Positions 54,394-63,531 of a stretch of DNA of 64,000 bases are shown in pieces. The stretch's first letter is position 1; every line of letters starts with the position of its first letter. The notes below the pieces were generated by a model. That model saw only the letters and a program-made list of their open reading frames with translations, ran no database searches and was not told the origin of the DNA. The stretch is from Flavobacteriaceae bacterium (GTDB lineage: Bacteria; Bacteroidota; Bacteroidia; Flavobacteriales; Flavobacteriaceae): assembly GCA_002721175.1 (NCBI GenBank), contig PBJR01000011.1, positions 12,326 through 76,325 of the forward strand, written 5' to 3'. Position numbers and translations under genes: made by a program.

Positions 54394-55458
54394 TTGAAGC
54401 CATACCATAACTTTAATTTTTTTTATTTCTCTATACTTTTATTAATATTTTTTAGTTTAAATATAAATGCACAGAAGAAACGAAACTTTAGAGTTCATAC
54501 TATTGCTTTTTACAACGTAGAGAACTTATTTGACACTGTAAATGATCCTAAAAAAAACGATGAAGCAAGCCCAATTATGGAGCTAAAAACAGATCGTGAT
54601 AAAATTTATTCAAAGAAATTAGAAAATATTGCAATTGCCATTTCAAAAATAGGTTTTAAAACTTCAAAAAATTCGCCAGCTGTCATTGGTATCTGCGAAG
54701 TTGAAAACCGTAAAGTTATAGAAGATCTAGCCAATCACTCCGCTTTAATCGCCAAGAATTATGCTATTGTCCACTTTGAGTCTCCAGACGAGCGTGGGAT
54801 CGACGTTGCATTAATGTATCAAAAATCTTTGTTCCAACCAATCAACTCTAGCTCTCACGAAATAAAGCTACTAAATAGTGATGGGGAAAGAGATTACACA
54901 AGAGATGTTCTATTAGTTAGTGGTTTTCTGGAAAATGATTTAATACATGTTTTAGTTAATCACTGGCCTTCAAGAAGCGGAGGAGAAGCCAGAAGCAGAT
55001 CAAAACGGGAAGCAGCAGCAGCCGTCAACAAGAAATTAATTGATTCTTTACAATTCAAAGACGCTAATGCTAAGATATTTTTGATGGGAGATTTAAATGA
55101 CAACCCCACAAATTCAAGTTTAAAAAAAATATTAAAAACTAAGGGAGAAAGAGAAAGAGCGAGAGCGAAAGACTTATTTAATCCCATGGAATCTTTATTT
55201 AAAAAAGGTCTTGGCTCAAATGCCTACCGGGACGGATGGAGCTTGTTTGATCAAATAATAGTTTCTGCCTCCTTGATCGAAAAAGATTACTCATCATTTA
55301 GGTTTTATAAAGCTGGAATTTTCAATGAACAATTTCTAATTAATCAAAAAGGACAATTCAAAGGGTACCCCTTTAGAAGCTTCACTTGGGGTGGTTTTAC
55401 TAATGGTTATAGCGATCACTTCCCAGTTTACATTAACCTCATAAAAGAGGTAAATTAA
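54394..55458 (+). CDS. Secreted endonuclease/exonuclease/phosphatase (EEP) family protein
   Basis: EEP-fold enzymes hydrolyse phosphodiester or phosphomonoester bonds in nucleic acids, lipids or phosphorylated polymers. The 354-residue protein begins at a TTG (no in-frame ATG upstream), with a signal peptide of about 27 residues ending INAQ, so it acts outside the cytosol. EEP motifs are visible: FYNVENLFD near 40, CEVEN near 107, DERGIDVALMY near 133, NHWPSR near 190, GDLNDNP near 230 and SDHFPVYIN near 339; these cover the metal-binding Glu and the catalytic His/Asp. No T9SS sorting domain is seen, so the periplasm is most likely. It diverges from a TonB receptor plus lipoprotein pair. Confidence 0.88.
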   Translation: MKPYHNFNFFYFSILLLIFFSLNINAQKKRNFRVHTIAFYNVENLFDTVNDPKKNDEASPIMELKTDRDKIYSKKLENIAIAISKIGFKTSKNSPAVIGICEVENRKVIEDLANHSALIAKNYAIVHFESPDERGIDVALMYQKSLFQPINSSSHEIKLLNSDGERDYTRDVLLVSGFLENDLIHVLVNHWPSRSGGEARSRSKREAAAAVNKKLIDSLQFKDANAKIFLMGDLNDNPTNSSLKKILKTKGERERARAKDLFNPMESLFKKGLGSNAYRDGWSLFDQIIVSASLIEKDYSSFRFYKAGIFNEQFLINQKGQFKGYPFRSFTWGGFTNGYSDHFPVYINLIKEVN

Positions 55459-55461
55459 ATA

Positions 55462-55893
55462 TTAGCCAGGCCAAACTTCCCATGGGATTCTAGAAAGAAT
55501 TAATAGTAAAGCCAAAAGATAGAAAACTATAATGCTCTTATACTTTTTAAAAGACAGTCTTTGCTTTTTGTGTTTAGAATAACCAACTGTTACTAGTGTA
55601 ATTGCAATAACATTGGCGATTGGGTGCTCAATTAAATATAATCTATATGAAGTTACCTCTAAGATCTCACTTAATCCTAGCTCAAACCACATCGAAAATC
55701 TCTCATTGCTAAAATATAAAAATAATGAAATTAAAAATTGAATGTGATTAACAATAAGAGCTAATAATGCCAATTGAAACATCTTTGGATTATATTCCCT
55801 TTTTAAAATTATAGATTTTAAGGCTCTAAAAACAGCGAGGATAAGTGTTATTAAAACTACGTAAGCCCAAAAAGAGTGAATGGTCTTTAACAT
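55462..55893 (-). CDS. Hypothetical four-helix membrane protein
   Basis: The 143-residue protein is made almost wholly of four hydrophobic segments (about 8-26, 42-62, 74-103 with a polar middle, and 122-140). The opening MLKTIHSFWAYVVLITLILA resembles small Bacteroidota membrane proteins often labelled cytochrome b-like without evidence. Only one His (His6) lies close to the first helix; no heme-binding pattern is convincing. It ends 3 bases after the convergent EEP gene and starts 97 bases before (downstream on the minus strand of) the TonB receptor stop, beyond a terminator. The function is unknown. Confidence 0.65.
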   Translation of the reverse strand: MLKTIHSFWAYVVLITLILAVFRALKSIILKREYNPKMFQLALLALIVNHIQFLISLFLYFSNERFSMWFELGLSEILEVTSYRLYLIEHPIANVIAITLVTVGYSKHKKQRLSFKKYKSIIVFYLLALLLILSRIPWEVWPG

Positions 55894-55945
55894 GCCAAAA
55901 AATATTTAACAATTGTAAATTTAGCAGATTTTGAAATAAAAAAAA

Positions 55946-55970
55946 CCTCTACTTATATAGAGGCTTTTTT
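55946..55970 (-). terminator. Terminator after the second TonB receptor gene
   Basis: A 6-bp stem (CCTCTA at 55946-55951, TAGAGG at 55958-55963) is flanked by A-runs on the left and six T on the right. On the minus strand it is followed by a run of eight T, 28 bases after the receptor stop. It could act in both directions. Confidence 0.82.
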
Positions 55971-55990
55971 AATATTAATCATTAAAAAAA

Positions 55991-58720
55991 TTAAAAATTG
56001 ATCCGTAAAGTACCATTCCATGTTGTTCCAAATCCAAACCAAACAGAATTTGTAGTGTCAATTCCTTTCCAAGTATCGACAGTATCATCGGTGACATGTA
56101 TATTAGAATTTGACTCAGCTATGTAAACAGTATTAAATAGGTTGTTTATATTTAACCTGAAAGAAGCATTCGTTCCAAAAAGATCAAAATTTACTGTCGT
56201 ACCTAAATCTGCCAACCCAAAAGATGGAAGCTTTAAGGCACCTGGATTATCCGGCTCTAAAAACGCAGAATCGGTGACTGAATAATCTGCATATAAATTA
56301 TCCACAAATCTATATCCAAAATCAAAACTAAAAATACCTGTTCTGTAAACTCCTTCTAGATATGTTACAAATTGTGCAGCATCCCCGACTTTGGCATCTT
56401 TAAGGTACAAAGTTCCAGTACCTATGGACTGTTGATTATCATCAAACAGTTCGGTTGAAAAATCCTTAGTGTATTTCCAATCCCCTGCAGATAACATACC
56501 TCTTAAAGTAAGCTTTTCAGTTGCAAAATAAGTGGCTTCAATTTCTAAACCGTTGTGTAGAACATCAACGTCTTTAAACTGAGCAGTGCCATCAACTCCC
56601 TGTTGATTAGAAATACCTCTAGAAATAAATCTGTTACCCCAATTTGTTGAATAAAGATTAACATTTAGCCTTAGCTTATCGCTTGCAAATCCATAACCTA
56701 ACTCCACAGAAGTAATTTCTTCGTTTTGTAAATCAGGATTTACTGTATTTGCGTAATTCGGGAACACCCCATCAAAATTTGGTTGCCTAGAAATATATCC
56801 AGCATTAAAATAAACATTTGATTTATCATCAATGTTATAGTTTGAGCCACCCTTGATATAGCCTCCAGTGATATCCTTCTTTTCAGAAATAGGATTAAGT
56901 GGAGAATCAAAGTAATCTTCACGCTCAAAAGACTGATTAGAAAGACCAGCTTGTAAAACAGATGTAAATATGTCATCCTTACTGTATTCTATCAAACCAT
57001 TAAATCCAAACCAACCTACATTACCAACATTATAATAGTCAATTTTAGGTCCTTTTATCCCAGTATTGTTAAATGGGGAGGCATCAATTGTAGTGTTTAT
57101 AATCTGGCCAGCAGAATTAGCATTCCCTGTTGAATAATAGCCGTCAAAGCCCATCAAGTCGTTCAATGCTCGATAGTGATATCCTTTATAACTTCTTAAA
57201 TCAATACCAACAGAGTATCTCCAATTTCCTGAATTTATTTCTAAATTAGATATAGCACCTACCCAGTCGTGAGAATTTATAGAGGCTCTTCTGATAAGGC
57301 CTGCATTGTTTACACCGTCATCACTAAATCCATTTGAAGAAATTAACATTCCGTCATAATCTGATATGGAACCAGTGTAAGGATCTGTATTTGAAAGCTG
57401 ATAATTAATCAAAGCATCATAATCAATAAATCCGTTAGAGTCTCTTGGCCCTCTTCCATTTTCAAGGTAGTGTTCTGTCAAATCCTTGCGGTATGGAAGA
57501 ATATCAGTCTCAGAGTTAAAGAAATTTTGACCTCTTGGCCCAGTTCCACCTCCCCGTCCAGCAGATCCATACAGAGAAGTATTCAGGGCAACTTTGTCAG
57601 AAATTTCCCAATCCCAGTTGAAAGTCACTAAAGGTTTGTTATAAAAATTTCTTCTCATGTTAAACTCTTCTCCGTTCAGGGTTCCGCCGTTTGAATTCCA
57701 ACGCTGATCAATACCTGAGTCACCAAAATTTTGATAATCTCTTATAGATACCCATACATCCCTTTGATGATGCCACTGCCCTGCACCAAGCAAGGAAAAA
57801 TTCATGGAATGCTTAGATCCCTCTGGATTGTATCCTACGGCCATAAAATATGTAGTTCCCTCTCCACTAGTATTATATATGTAGCCATCACCGGCCCATT
57901 TGGAAAGTAAAAAAGAGGAAGCCCAACCACTTTCATTCTTACCAGACGAATAAGAAGCAGTTGTCTTATAGTAACCATCATTCCCTACCATCTGAGATAT
58001 TGAACTTGACTGCATCGCATCTGTAGCTTTAGTGAAAATTGATACAGTTCCTCCAACAGAAGGTATCGCTAAACGTGTAGCTCCAAGACCTCTTTGAATT
58101 TGAATCCCAGAGGCAATATCTGTCAGTCCTTGCCAATTTGACCAAAAAACTCTTCCATTCTCCATGTCATTGACTGGCTGGCCATTAATTAAAAACGATG
58201 TATTAGTTTGATCAAAACCTCTTAAAGAAATTCTTGAATCTCCATAACCACCCTCTTGCTTAGTTGCATAAACTCCTGGTGTTTTGTTCATAATTTCTGG
58301 GAATTCTTGATTACCAACTCTCAGCGAAATCTCACTGCTTGAAATTGTTGAAACAGCAACAGGTGTTTTTCTTTTAACTGCTAAGTCGATAACACCAGAG
58401 CTGAGGACAATAACTTCGTCAAGTGAATTGTCTGATAATAAAGAAATTGAACCAAGATCAGTTGATCCATCAAATGAAAGTGTCAAAGATTTATAACCGA
58501 CAAAAGAAATTAATAACTCCCCAGAACTACTTGTGGTATTGATGGAAAAAGTTCCATTAAAATCAGTCATTGTACCATTTGACGTTCCAACTTCAATAAT
58601 ATTCGCACCAGAAAGTGGTGCATTAAGTTCTCCATCTGTTACAGTTCCTGTAATTGTACTTTGACTAAAAGCAAATGATGAACTTAAGAAAAAACTTAAA
58701 ATAAATAATACTTTTTTCAT
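55991..58720 (-). CDS. TonB-dependent outer-membrane receptor
   Basis: The 909-residue protein has a signal peptide (about 1-20, ending FSQS), a carboxypeptidase regulatory-like domain (about 22-98), a plug (about 110-225; SRISLRGFDQTNTSFLINGQ near 165-184) and a beta-barrel ending WNGTLRINF with the usual terminal Phe. Its plug carries the VNDMENGRVFWSNW sequence shared with the receptor at 54285 (there MNKTFDGRPQWSNW), so the two are related paralogues. It stands alone between terminators; the ligand cannot be told. Confidence 0.92.
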   Translation of the reverse strand: MKKVLFILSFFLSSSFAFSQSTITGTVTDGELNAPLSGANIIEVGTSNGTMTDFNGTFSINTTSSSGELLISFVGYKSLTLSFDGSTDLGSISLLSDNSLDEVIVLSSGVIDLAVKRKTPVAVSTISSSEISLRVGNQEFPEIMNKTPGVYATKQEGGYGDSRISLRGFDQTNTSFLINGQPVNDMENGRVFWSNWQGLTDIASGIQIQRGLGATRLAIPSVGGTVSIFTKATDAMQSSSISQMVGNDGYYKTTASYSSGKNESGWASSFLLSKWAGDGYIYNTSGEGTTYFMAVGYNPEGSKHSMNFSLLGAGQWHHQRDVWVSIRDYQNFGDSGIDQRWNSNGGTLNGEEFNMRRNFYNKPLVTFNWDWEISDKVALNTSLYGSAGRGGGTGPRGQNFFNSETDILPYRKDLTEHYLENGRGPRDSNGFIDYDALINYQLSNTDPYTGSISDYDGMLISSNGFSDDGVNNAGLIRRASINSHDWVGAISNLEINSGNWRYSVGIDLRSYKGYHYRALNDLMGFDGYYSTGNANSAGQIINTTIDASPFNNTGIKGPKIDYYNVGNVGWFGFNGLIEYSKDDIFTSVLQAGLSNQSFEREDYFDSPLNPISEKKDITGGYIKGGSNYNIDDKSNVYFNAGYISRQPNFDGVFPNYANTVNPDLQNEEITSVELGYGFASDKLRLNVNLYSTNWGNRFISRGISNQQGVDGTAQFKDVDVLHNGLEIEATYFATEKLTLRGMLSAGDWKYTKDFSTELFDDNQQSIGTGTLYLKDAKVGDAAQFVTYLEGVYRTGIFSFDFGYRFVDNLYADYSVTDSAFLEPDNPGALKLPSFGLADLGTTVNFDLFGTNASFRLNINNLFNTVYIAESNSNIHVTDDTVDTWKGIDTTNSVWFGFGTTWNGTLRINF

Positions 58721-58837
58721 TGTAAAAATTATTTGATTATATTTTGCAATTTATAACATCCTACGATTGTGGAAAAGAATTCTTAATAACATTGACTAAT
58801 TGTTAATTATTTAATTACAATAGGTTAATAAAAAGAA

Positions 58838-60457
58838 TTATAGAAAGTTTTTATAGTTATTAATCAATCTTTTTGTTGATGCATCATGATCATTTAGTTC
58901 ATCTTGTGAAAAATCATTAAGTATTCTTCCAGCTAATTTTTTACCAAGCTCAACTCCAAATTGATCATAGCTATAAATATTCCATATAATTCCCTGAACA
59001 AATATTTTGTGCTCATACATAGCAATTAATTTACCCAAATTTTCAGGGGTTAATTTATCAATGAAAATTGTGTTTGTTGGTCGGTTTCCAGGAAAAATCT
59101 TATATGGAATAATTTCTTTATCGTTTATCTCATCAGCGATTTGATCTTTTGTTTTACCACACAACAAAGCCTCTGACTGTGCTAAAAAATTTGAAATCAA
59201 TTTATCATGCTGAGCAGTGTTACCATAAAGAGACTTTTTAAATGCAATAAAATCTGCAGGAATTAATTTAGTACCCTGATGCATTAATTGAAAAAACGCA
59301 TGTTGAACATTAGTTCCCACACCTCCCCAAATTATATTACCTGTCTGATAATCCACTTTTTTACCAAAGCGATCAATGCTTTTTCCATTACTCTCCATTA
59401 CAGCTTGTTGAAGATAAGCAGGCAATTTCCTCAAATTTTGCGAATATGGTATAATAGCCTCACTATCTGCGTTAAAAAAATTATTATACCAAATACTTAA
59501 CATTGCAGTGATGATTGGAATGTTTTCTTCAAACGGAGCGTTTTGGAAATGTAAATCCATTTTATGGGCTCCATCTAACAATCTTTCAAAGTTGTCATTG
59601 CCAAGGGCCAAATTAATACTTAGTCCTGCTGCGCTCCACAAAGAAAATCGTCCTCCAACCCAATCCCAAGTTTTAAATACATTTTTAGATTCGACCCCGA
59701 AATCATTGGCCGCCTTAATATTAACTGTAACCGCAACTAAATGCTTCTTTAGATCATGACTAGAAGCGGATTTCAAAAACCATTTCTTTATGGTATGTGC
59801 ATTTGAAATAGTTTCTTGTGTCGTAAAAGTTTTTGATACAATTACAAAAAGAGTAGTCTCAGGATTTAATCTTTTTAAGACTTCAGAAACGTAATCACCA
59901 TCAATATTATTTATAAAATGTAATTTCAAATGATTTGAATAATATGTCAAAGCGTTAATAACCATTGAAGGGCCTAGATCAGATCCACCTATACCAACAT
60001 TAACAATATCCGTAAAATTTTTGTTAGTATATCCCTTCAGCTGGCCTGATATCACACCATTTGAAAATTGGCTAATTTTGTTTTTTACTTCAAATATTTC
60101 TGAAATAATATTAATGCCGTCAACTTCAATTTTTGAATCTTTCGGCGCTCTCAATGCGGTATGTAAAACTGATCTGTTTTCAGTTTTATTTATTTTAAAA
60201 CCACTAAAGTATTTTGAAATCGAAGAATTTAATTTCATTTCATCAGCCAAAGCTTTGAGAAGCGAAAGTGTTTCTGTTGTAATTCTGTTTTTAGAATAGT
60301 CCAAAAGAAATTCATCCCAAATAATTGACATTTCATTTGCTCGTTCAGGGTTTTCAACAAACAAATTCTTCATCTGCACGTCCTTAATAATTTCATAATG
60401 ATCTTTTAGATCATTCCACGCCTTGGTTTTTACTGGATTTATAGACTTTAAGCTCAC
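58838..60457 (-). CDS. pgi: Glucose-6-phosphate isomerase
   Basis: PGI interconverts glucose 6-phosphate and fructose 6-phosphate in glycolysis and gluconeogenesis. The 539-residue protein is of normal long-form length. Motifs seen: VGIGGSDLGPSMVINAL near 148-164, DWVGGRFSLWSAAGLSI near 266-282 (sugar-phosphate and catalytic Glu/Arg region), IIWGGVGTNVQHAFFQLMHQG near 376-396 with the catalytic His, and GVELGKKLA near 504-512 with the catalytic Lys. It starts 13 bases after the M23 peptidase stop and appears to be the last gene of a four-gene minus-strand operon. Confidence 0.97.
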   Translation of the reverse strand: MSLKSINPVKTKAWNDLKDHYEIIKDVQMKNLFVENPERANEMSIIWDEFLLDYSKNRITTETLSLLKALADEMKLNSSISKYFSGFKINKTENRSVLHTALRAPKDSKIEVDGINIISEIFEVKNKISQFSNGVISGQLKGYTNKNFTDIVNVGIGGSDLGPSMVINALTYYSNHLKLHFINNIDGDYVSEVLKRLNPETTLFVIVSKTFTTQETISNAHTIKKWFLKSASSHDLKKHLVAVTVNIKAANDFGVESKNVFKTWDWVGGRFSLWSAAGLSINLALGNDNFERLLDGAHKMDLHFQNAPFEENIPIITAMLSIWYNNFFNADSEAIIPYSQNLRKLPAYLQQAVMESNGKSIDRFGKKVDYQTGNIIWGGVGTNVQHAFFQLMHQGTKLIPADFIAFKKSLYGNTAQHDKLISNFLAQSEALLCGKTKDQIADEINDKEIIPYKIFPGNRPTNTIFIDKLTPENLGKLIAMYEHKIFVQGIIWNIYSYDQFGVELGKKLAGRILNDFSQDELNDHDASTKRLINNYKNFL

Positions 60458-60470
60458 TTTAGATTTTTAA

Positions 60471-61733
60471 TTATTTTATTGAGTCTAATTGTTGTTTCAA
60501 TGGTTTTATAAAGTTAAGAAAATCAGGCTTATAATCGCCTGAAAGTTCTTTAGCATCTGGAAGTTTTTGTCGGAAAGGGTCTACTTGGCGACCATTTTTC
60601 CAAAATCTATAGCAAACATGAGGACCACTTGTATTACCTGTCATTCCAACTTTACCGATTACATCCCCTTGCTTCACATAGTCTCCAACTTTAACCATCC
60701 GCTTGCTCATGTGCAAATACTGAGTTGAATAAGTAGAATTGTGCCTGATCTTGACGAATTTGCCATTACCTCCCCTTTGAGTAGATTCAACAACTGTCCC
60801 GCTAGCTGTAGCTAGTATAGGGGTTCCGACTGAAGCAGCAAAATCAGTTCCCTTGTGAGGACGAACGACATTACCATAATAAGCGATACGTCGCTTTAGA
60901 TTAAATCTGGAAGTAATTCGGCTAAATTTAATAGGGCTTTTTAAAAATGCTTTTCTTAAACTTTTACCATTATAGTCATAATAATCGGTTTGATTTTTAG
61001 AATCTGGTGTTATATAATTAAATGCATAAATTGATTCTCCTTTGTGTTTAAAGTAAGCAGCGTCAATACTTTCGATACCTGCATTTACGTTGCCATCAAC
61101 AAATCTTTGTTTGTAGATAACCTTAAAAATATCACCCTTTTGAATTCTAAAAAAATCAATTGTCCATGCGTATATATCATCTGACATATCATATATAAGC
61201 TCAATGGGTAGGCCCTGTTTTTCCATTGTTTCAGACAGGGAACTTTCAATAAATCCAATAGCTGTTTTCTCTACTATTATAAAAGGTTTTTTTTCTTCAA
61301 AAATTTTGATAGAATCACAAAATTCAATAACTAAATAGTCAATTTTATTTTGCTCATAAATAAAACATAGTGGTTCGTCAGTACCATCTTTGGAAATTAA
61401 TATTGTGTAAGGTTTGCCTACTTTCAAACGACTTACGTCAAAAACCTCTTTAGTACTCTCCGCAATTTGATAAATTTTTGAATACGGTAAATTATTTTTT
61501 TGTAAAATTCCCCCAAAACTGTCGCCCAGCCGAACCGTATCATTTACAACAAAATAATTGTCGAGGTTGTATCCATATTTTTGATTTTCCTCTAATTTTT
61601 GAGATTCAATAACAATCGTTTCTTCATCCTTTTCTGGCTTAAAATTCTTGCTGAAAAAAAGTAAAAGAACTATTAGTAGCCCGGCAATTAAAAATTTATT
61701 GTTTAATACAAATTGGTTAATTTTCAACTTCAT
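60471..61733 (-). CDS. M23/LytM-family peptidoglycan endopeptidase
   Basis: M23 peptidases cleave cross-link peptides of peptidoglycan. The 420-residue protein has one N-terminal membrane anchor (about 13-28), a long extracytoplasmic region, and a C-terminal M23 domain (about 285-395). The zinc ligands are all visible: the H-x-x-x-D pair in RPHKGTDFAAS near 292, and the late H-x-H-type pair represented by YLHMS near 341 and GPHVCYRF near 371. The gene start overlaps the tdo stop by 17 bases; pgi follows 13 bases downstream. The catalytic set is complete, so it is likely an active wall hydrolase. Confidence 0.92.
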   Translation of the reverse strand: MKLKINQFVLNNKFLIAGLLIVLLLFFSKNFKPEKDEETIVIESQKLEENQKYGYNLDNYFVVNDTVRLGDSFGGILQKNNLPYSKIYQIAESTKEVFDVSRLKVGKPYTILISKDGTDEPLCFIYEQNKIDYLVIEFCDSIKIFEEKKPFIIVEKTAIGFIESSLSETMEKQGLPIELIYDMSDDIYAWTIDFFRIQKGDIFKVIYKQRFVDGNVNAGIESIDAAYFKHKGESIYAFNYITPDSKNQTDYYDYNGKSLRKAFLKSPIKFSRITSRFNLKRRIAYYGNVVRPHKGTDFAASVGTPILATASGTVVESTQRGGNGKFVKIRHNSTYSTQYLHMSKRMVKVGDYVKQGDVIGKVGMTGNTSGPHVCYRFWKNGRQVDPFRQKLPDAKELSGDYKPDFLNFIKPLKQQLDSIK

Positions 61734-62655
61734 GCCCCCAGTTATCTTTTTCTTTAGAGCTCCAAAGTTCTGGGAAAAAAATTCTTTTTTGATACTTCGG
61801 ATGCATATATTTTTGCCAATTACTACCTCCCGTTCCTTCTATCTCATTATTGGAATTAGATGAAATATAATGCTTTGCAGCATTATAATGACCTTTTACC
61901 CATTTTATATTAACAGTATAATCATAATGCCGCATAGCTTTTATTAAGCTTTTATTTTTTCGTTTCAAGCTTGGAAGATCTTTAAAACGAGACCATAGGT
62001 TCTTAGTGTTGTAAACCTTCATAAAGGTAATGAATTCTTCTTTGTATTCTGACTCAAAACTTGTAAGTAAAATTGATTTATTATTGGTTTTATAGTCTTT
62101 ACCAGCTGCTTGCCAATAAAGGTGCTCAAGTGCATGCTCAAAGGGAGTGTCCCTGTCAATAGTTTTTCTGTAGCGAGGGTCTATTAGGTTAATTAGTTCA
62201 GTTGATGCGAATTCAATCTTTCTATATTGGGCGCTTTGAAATCCGCTTCCTGGTGCCAAAGCATGTCTGAATTTATTGTATTGAGCGACATCCATACCCT
62301 CCTGCATAATAATAAAGGAAGAGGTTAGCATATCAAAGTAGCGACTAATTCTCATAAGCTTCTCTTCAAAAAATGAGACTTTCAAAATAGTTTCTTCAGC
62401 AACCTGTTGTAATTCCCATAAAATCATTTTAAAAATTAATTCATTTATTTGATGATAAACAATAAAAACCATCTCATCTTTGTAATTAGTCTTTTGGATT
62501 TGCAATCCAAGTAGAGAATTTAACTGAATGTAGTCCCAATAAGTTATTGGTTTAGTGTGAAGGAGCCCTTCTAAGTGGTTGTTCTTGTCTAAGCCTAATG
62601 AGTTACACTTCTCATCAATTTTTTTGATAATTTCTTTTGTTGAATCACTTTTCAT
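61717..62655 (-). CDS. Tryptophan 2,3-dioxygenase family protein
   Basis: TDO is a heme enzyme that opens the indole ring of tryptophan to N-formylkynurenine, the first step of tryptophan degradation. The 312-residue helical protein has the family blocks HLEGLLHTKPITYWDYIQL near 22-40, FIVYHQINELIFKMILWEL near 64-82 (active-site region) and GTGGSNWQKYM near 284, the substrate/heme loop. Other genes of the kynurenine pathway are not in the window. It is wedged between DUF3108 (10-base gap) and the M23 gene (17-base overlap), an unusual mixture of functions in one operon. Confidence 0.92.
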   Translation of the reverse strand: MKSDSTKEIIKKIDEKCNSLGLDKNNHLEGLLHTKPITYWDYIQLNSLLGLQIQKTNYKDEMVFIVYHQINELIFKMILWELQQVAEETILKVSFFEEKLMRISRYFDMLTSSFIIMQEGMDVAQYNKFRHALAPGSGFQSAQYRKIEFASTELINLIDPRYRKTIDRDTPFEHALEHLYWQAAGKDYKTNNKSILLTSFESEYKEEFITFMKVYNTKNLWSRFKDLPSLKRKNKSLIKAMRHYDYTVNIKWVKGHYNAAKHYISSNSNNEIEGTGGSNWQKYMHPKYQKRIFFPELWSSKEKDNWGHEVEN

Positions 62656-62665
62656 TTAATTTAAT

Positions 62666-63439
62666 TTATTGAATTTCAAGTTGGTGCTTTAATCCTTTAT
62701 AGGAATCAAGATCAGCTATTAATGAACCAACTCGCAAATCAGCTTTAATTTTTAATGGAACCTTGTTCCTGTCCGCACTAATCCACAAAGTCAGACTTTC
62801 TTCCTCTTTAAAAACACGATCCGCAACAACATAGGGCCTAAACTTTAAACATTTTATATATCCAAATTTGGTCTTGATTTTATCATGTCCCAAAAACTTA
62901 AGTTTAAAATTATAAATCTCATAATCAAAAAACATTTTTAGTTCAATAGAGCTTCCGACTTCAATATTATTTGTGTCATAATAATTCCTTAAATAATAAT
63001 AGGATGATAACATGTCTTGAATATCTGATTGTATAGATGAACTTTTTTTAACCCCAGTTTTGAGGTCGTCAACATGAGCAAGATTCTTTTCATAATCAAA
63101 ATAAATAATACGATTTTTAATATGACCACCTTCGTAAATCTTTCGAATAAACTTGTATGGTTTTAATGACTGCTTATCAAAATAACTTTCATACCTGTCG
63201 TTTACTTTAAAAAAAAACTTTATAGCGCCTGTGGTCCAACCTTTCCCAATTACATGATAAACTGGATTGTTTTTGTATGTAGAATTTTTTACTTCCAGAG
63301 TTGAATAGCCTGCTTTAAACCAACCACTGTAACTAAGTTTAAACTTTAGCCACTCGCCTGCCTTAAACGACGATTCCTCTTGAGGATAAGAAATATTAAA
63401 AATTATTACAACAATTAGACAAGCTAAGTAATGTCTCAT
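62666..63439 (-). CDS. DUF3108 domain protein, exported
   Basis: The 257-residue protein has a signal peptide (about 1-19, ending ISYPQ) and a DUF3108 domain over most of its length (opening FKAGEWLKFKLSYSGWFKAG near 25-44). It has the beta-strand pattern typical of that periplasmic or outer-membrane-associated family. The function is not established. It starts the probable operon DUF3108-tdo-M23-pgi on the minus strand, 92 bases after the end of the patatin-like gene. No acidic lipoprotein export signal or lipobox is present. Confidence 0.85.
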   Translation of the reverse strand: MRHYLACLIVVIIFNISYPQEESSFKAGEWLKFKLSYSGWFKAGYSTLEVKNSTYKNNPVYHVIGKGWTTGAIKFFFKVNDRYESYFDKQSLKPYKFIRKIYEGGHIKNRIIYFDYEKNLAHVDDLKTGVKKSSSIQSDIQDMLSSYYYLRNYYDTNNIEVGSSIELKMFFDYEIYNFKLKFLGHDKIKTKFGYIKCLKFRPYVVADRVFKEEESLTLWISADRNKVPLKIKADLRVGSLIADLDSYKGLKHQLEIQ

Positions 63440-63531
63440 TAAAATTTAAATATAAACCTTAACAAATTTGCAATTATTATTTTAAAAGAAAAACTTGTTT
63501 AATCTAATTTTTAAATTGAAACCGTGTTTAC

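Noticed and set aside
54375-54410. Short ATG frame before the EEP gene, read at first as a frameshifted true start
   Set aside because: It stops after 11 codons and is in a different frame; the TTG at 54394 gives a normal signal peptide without any need for a frameshift.
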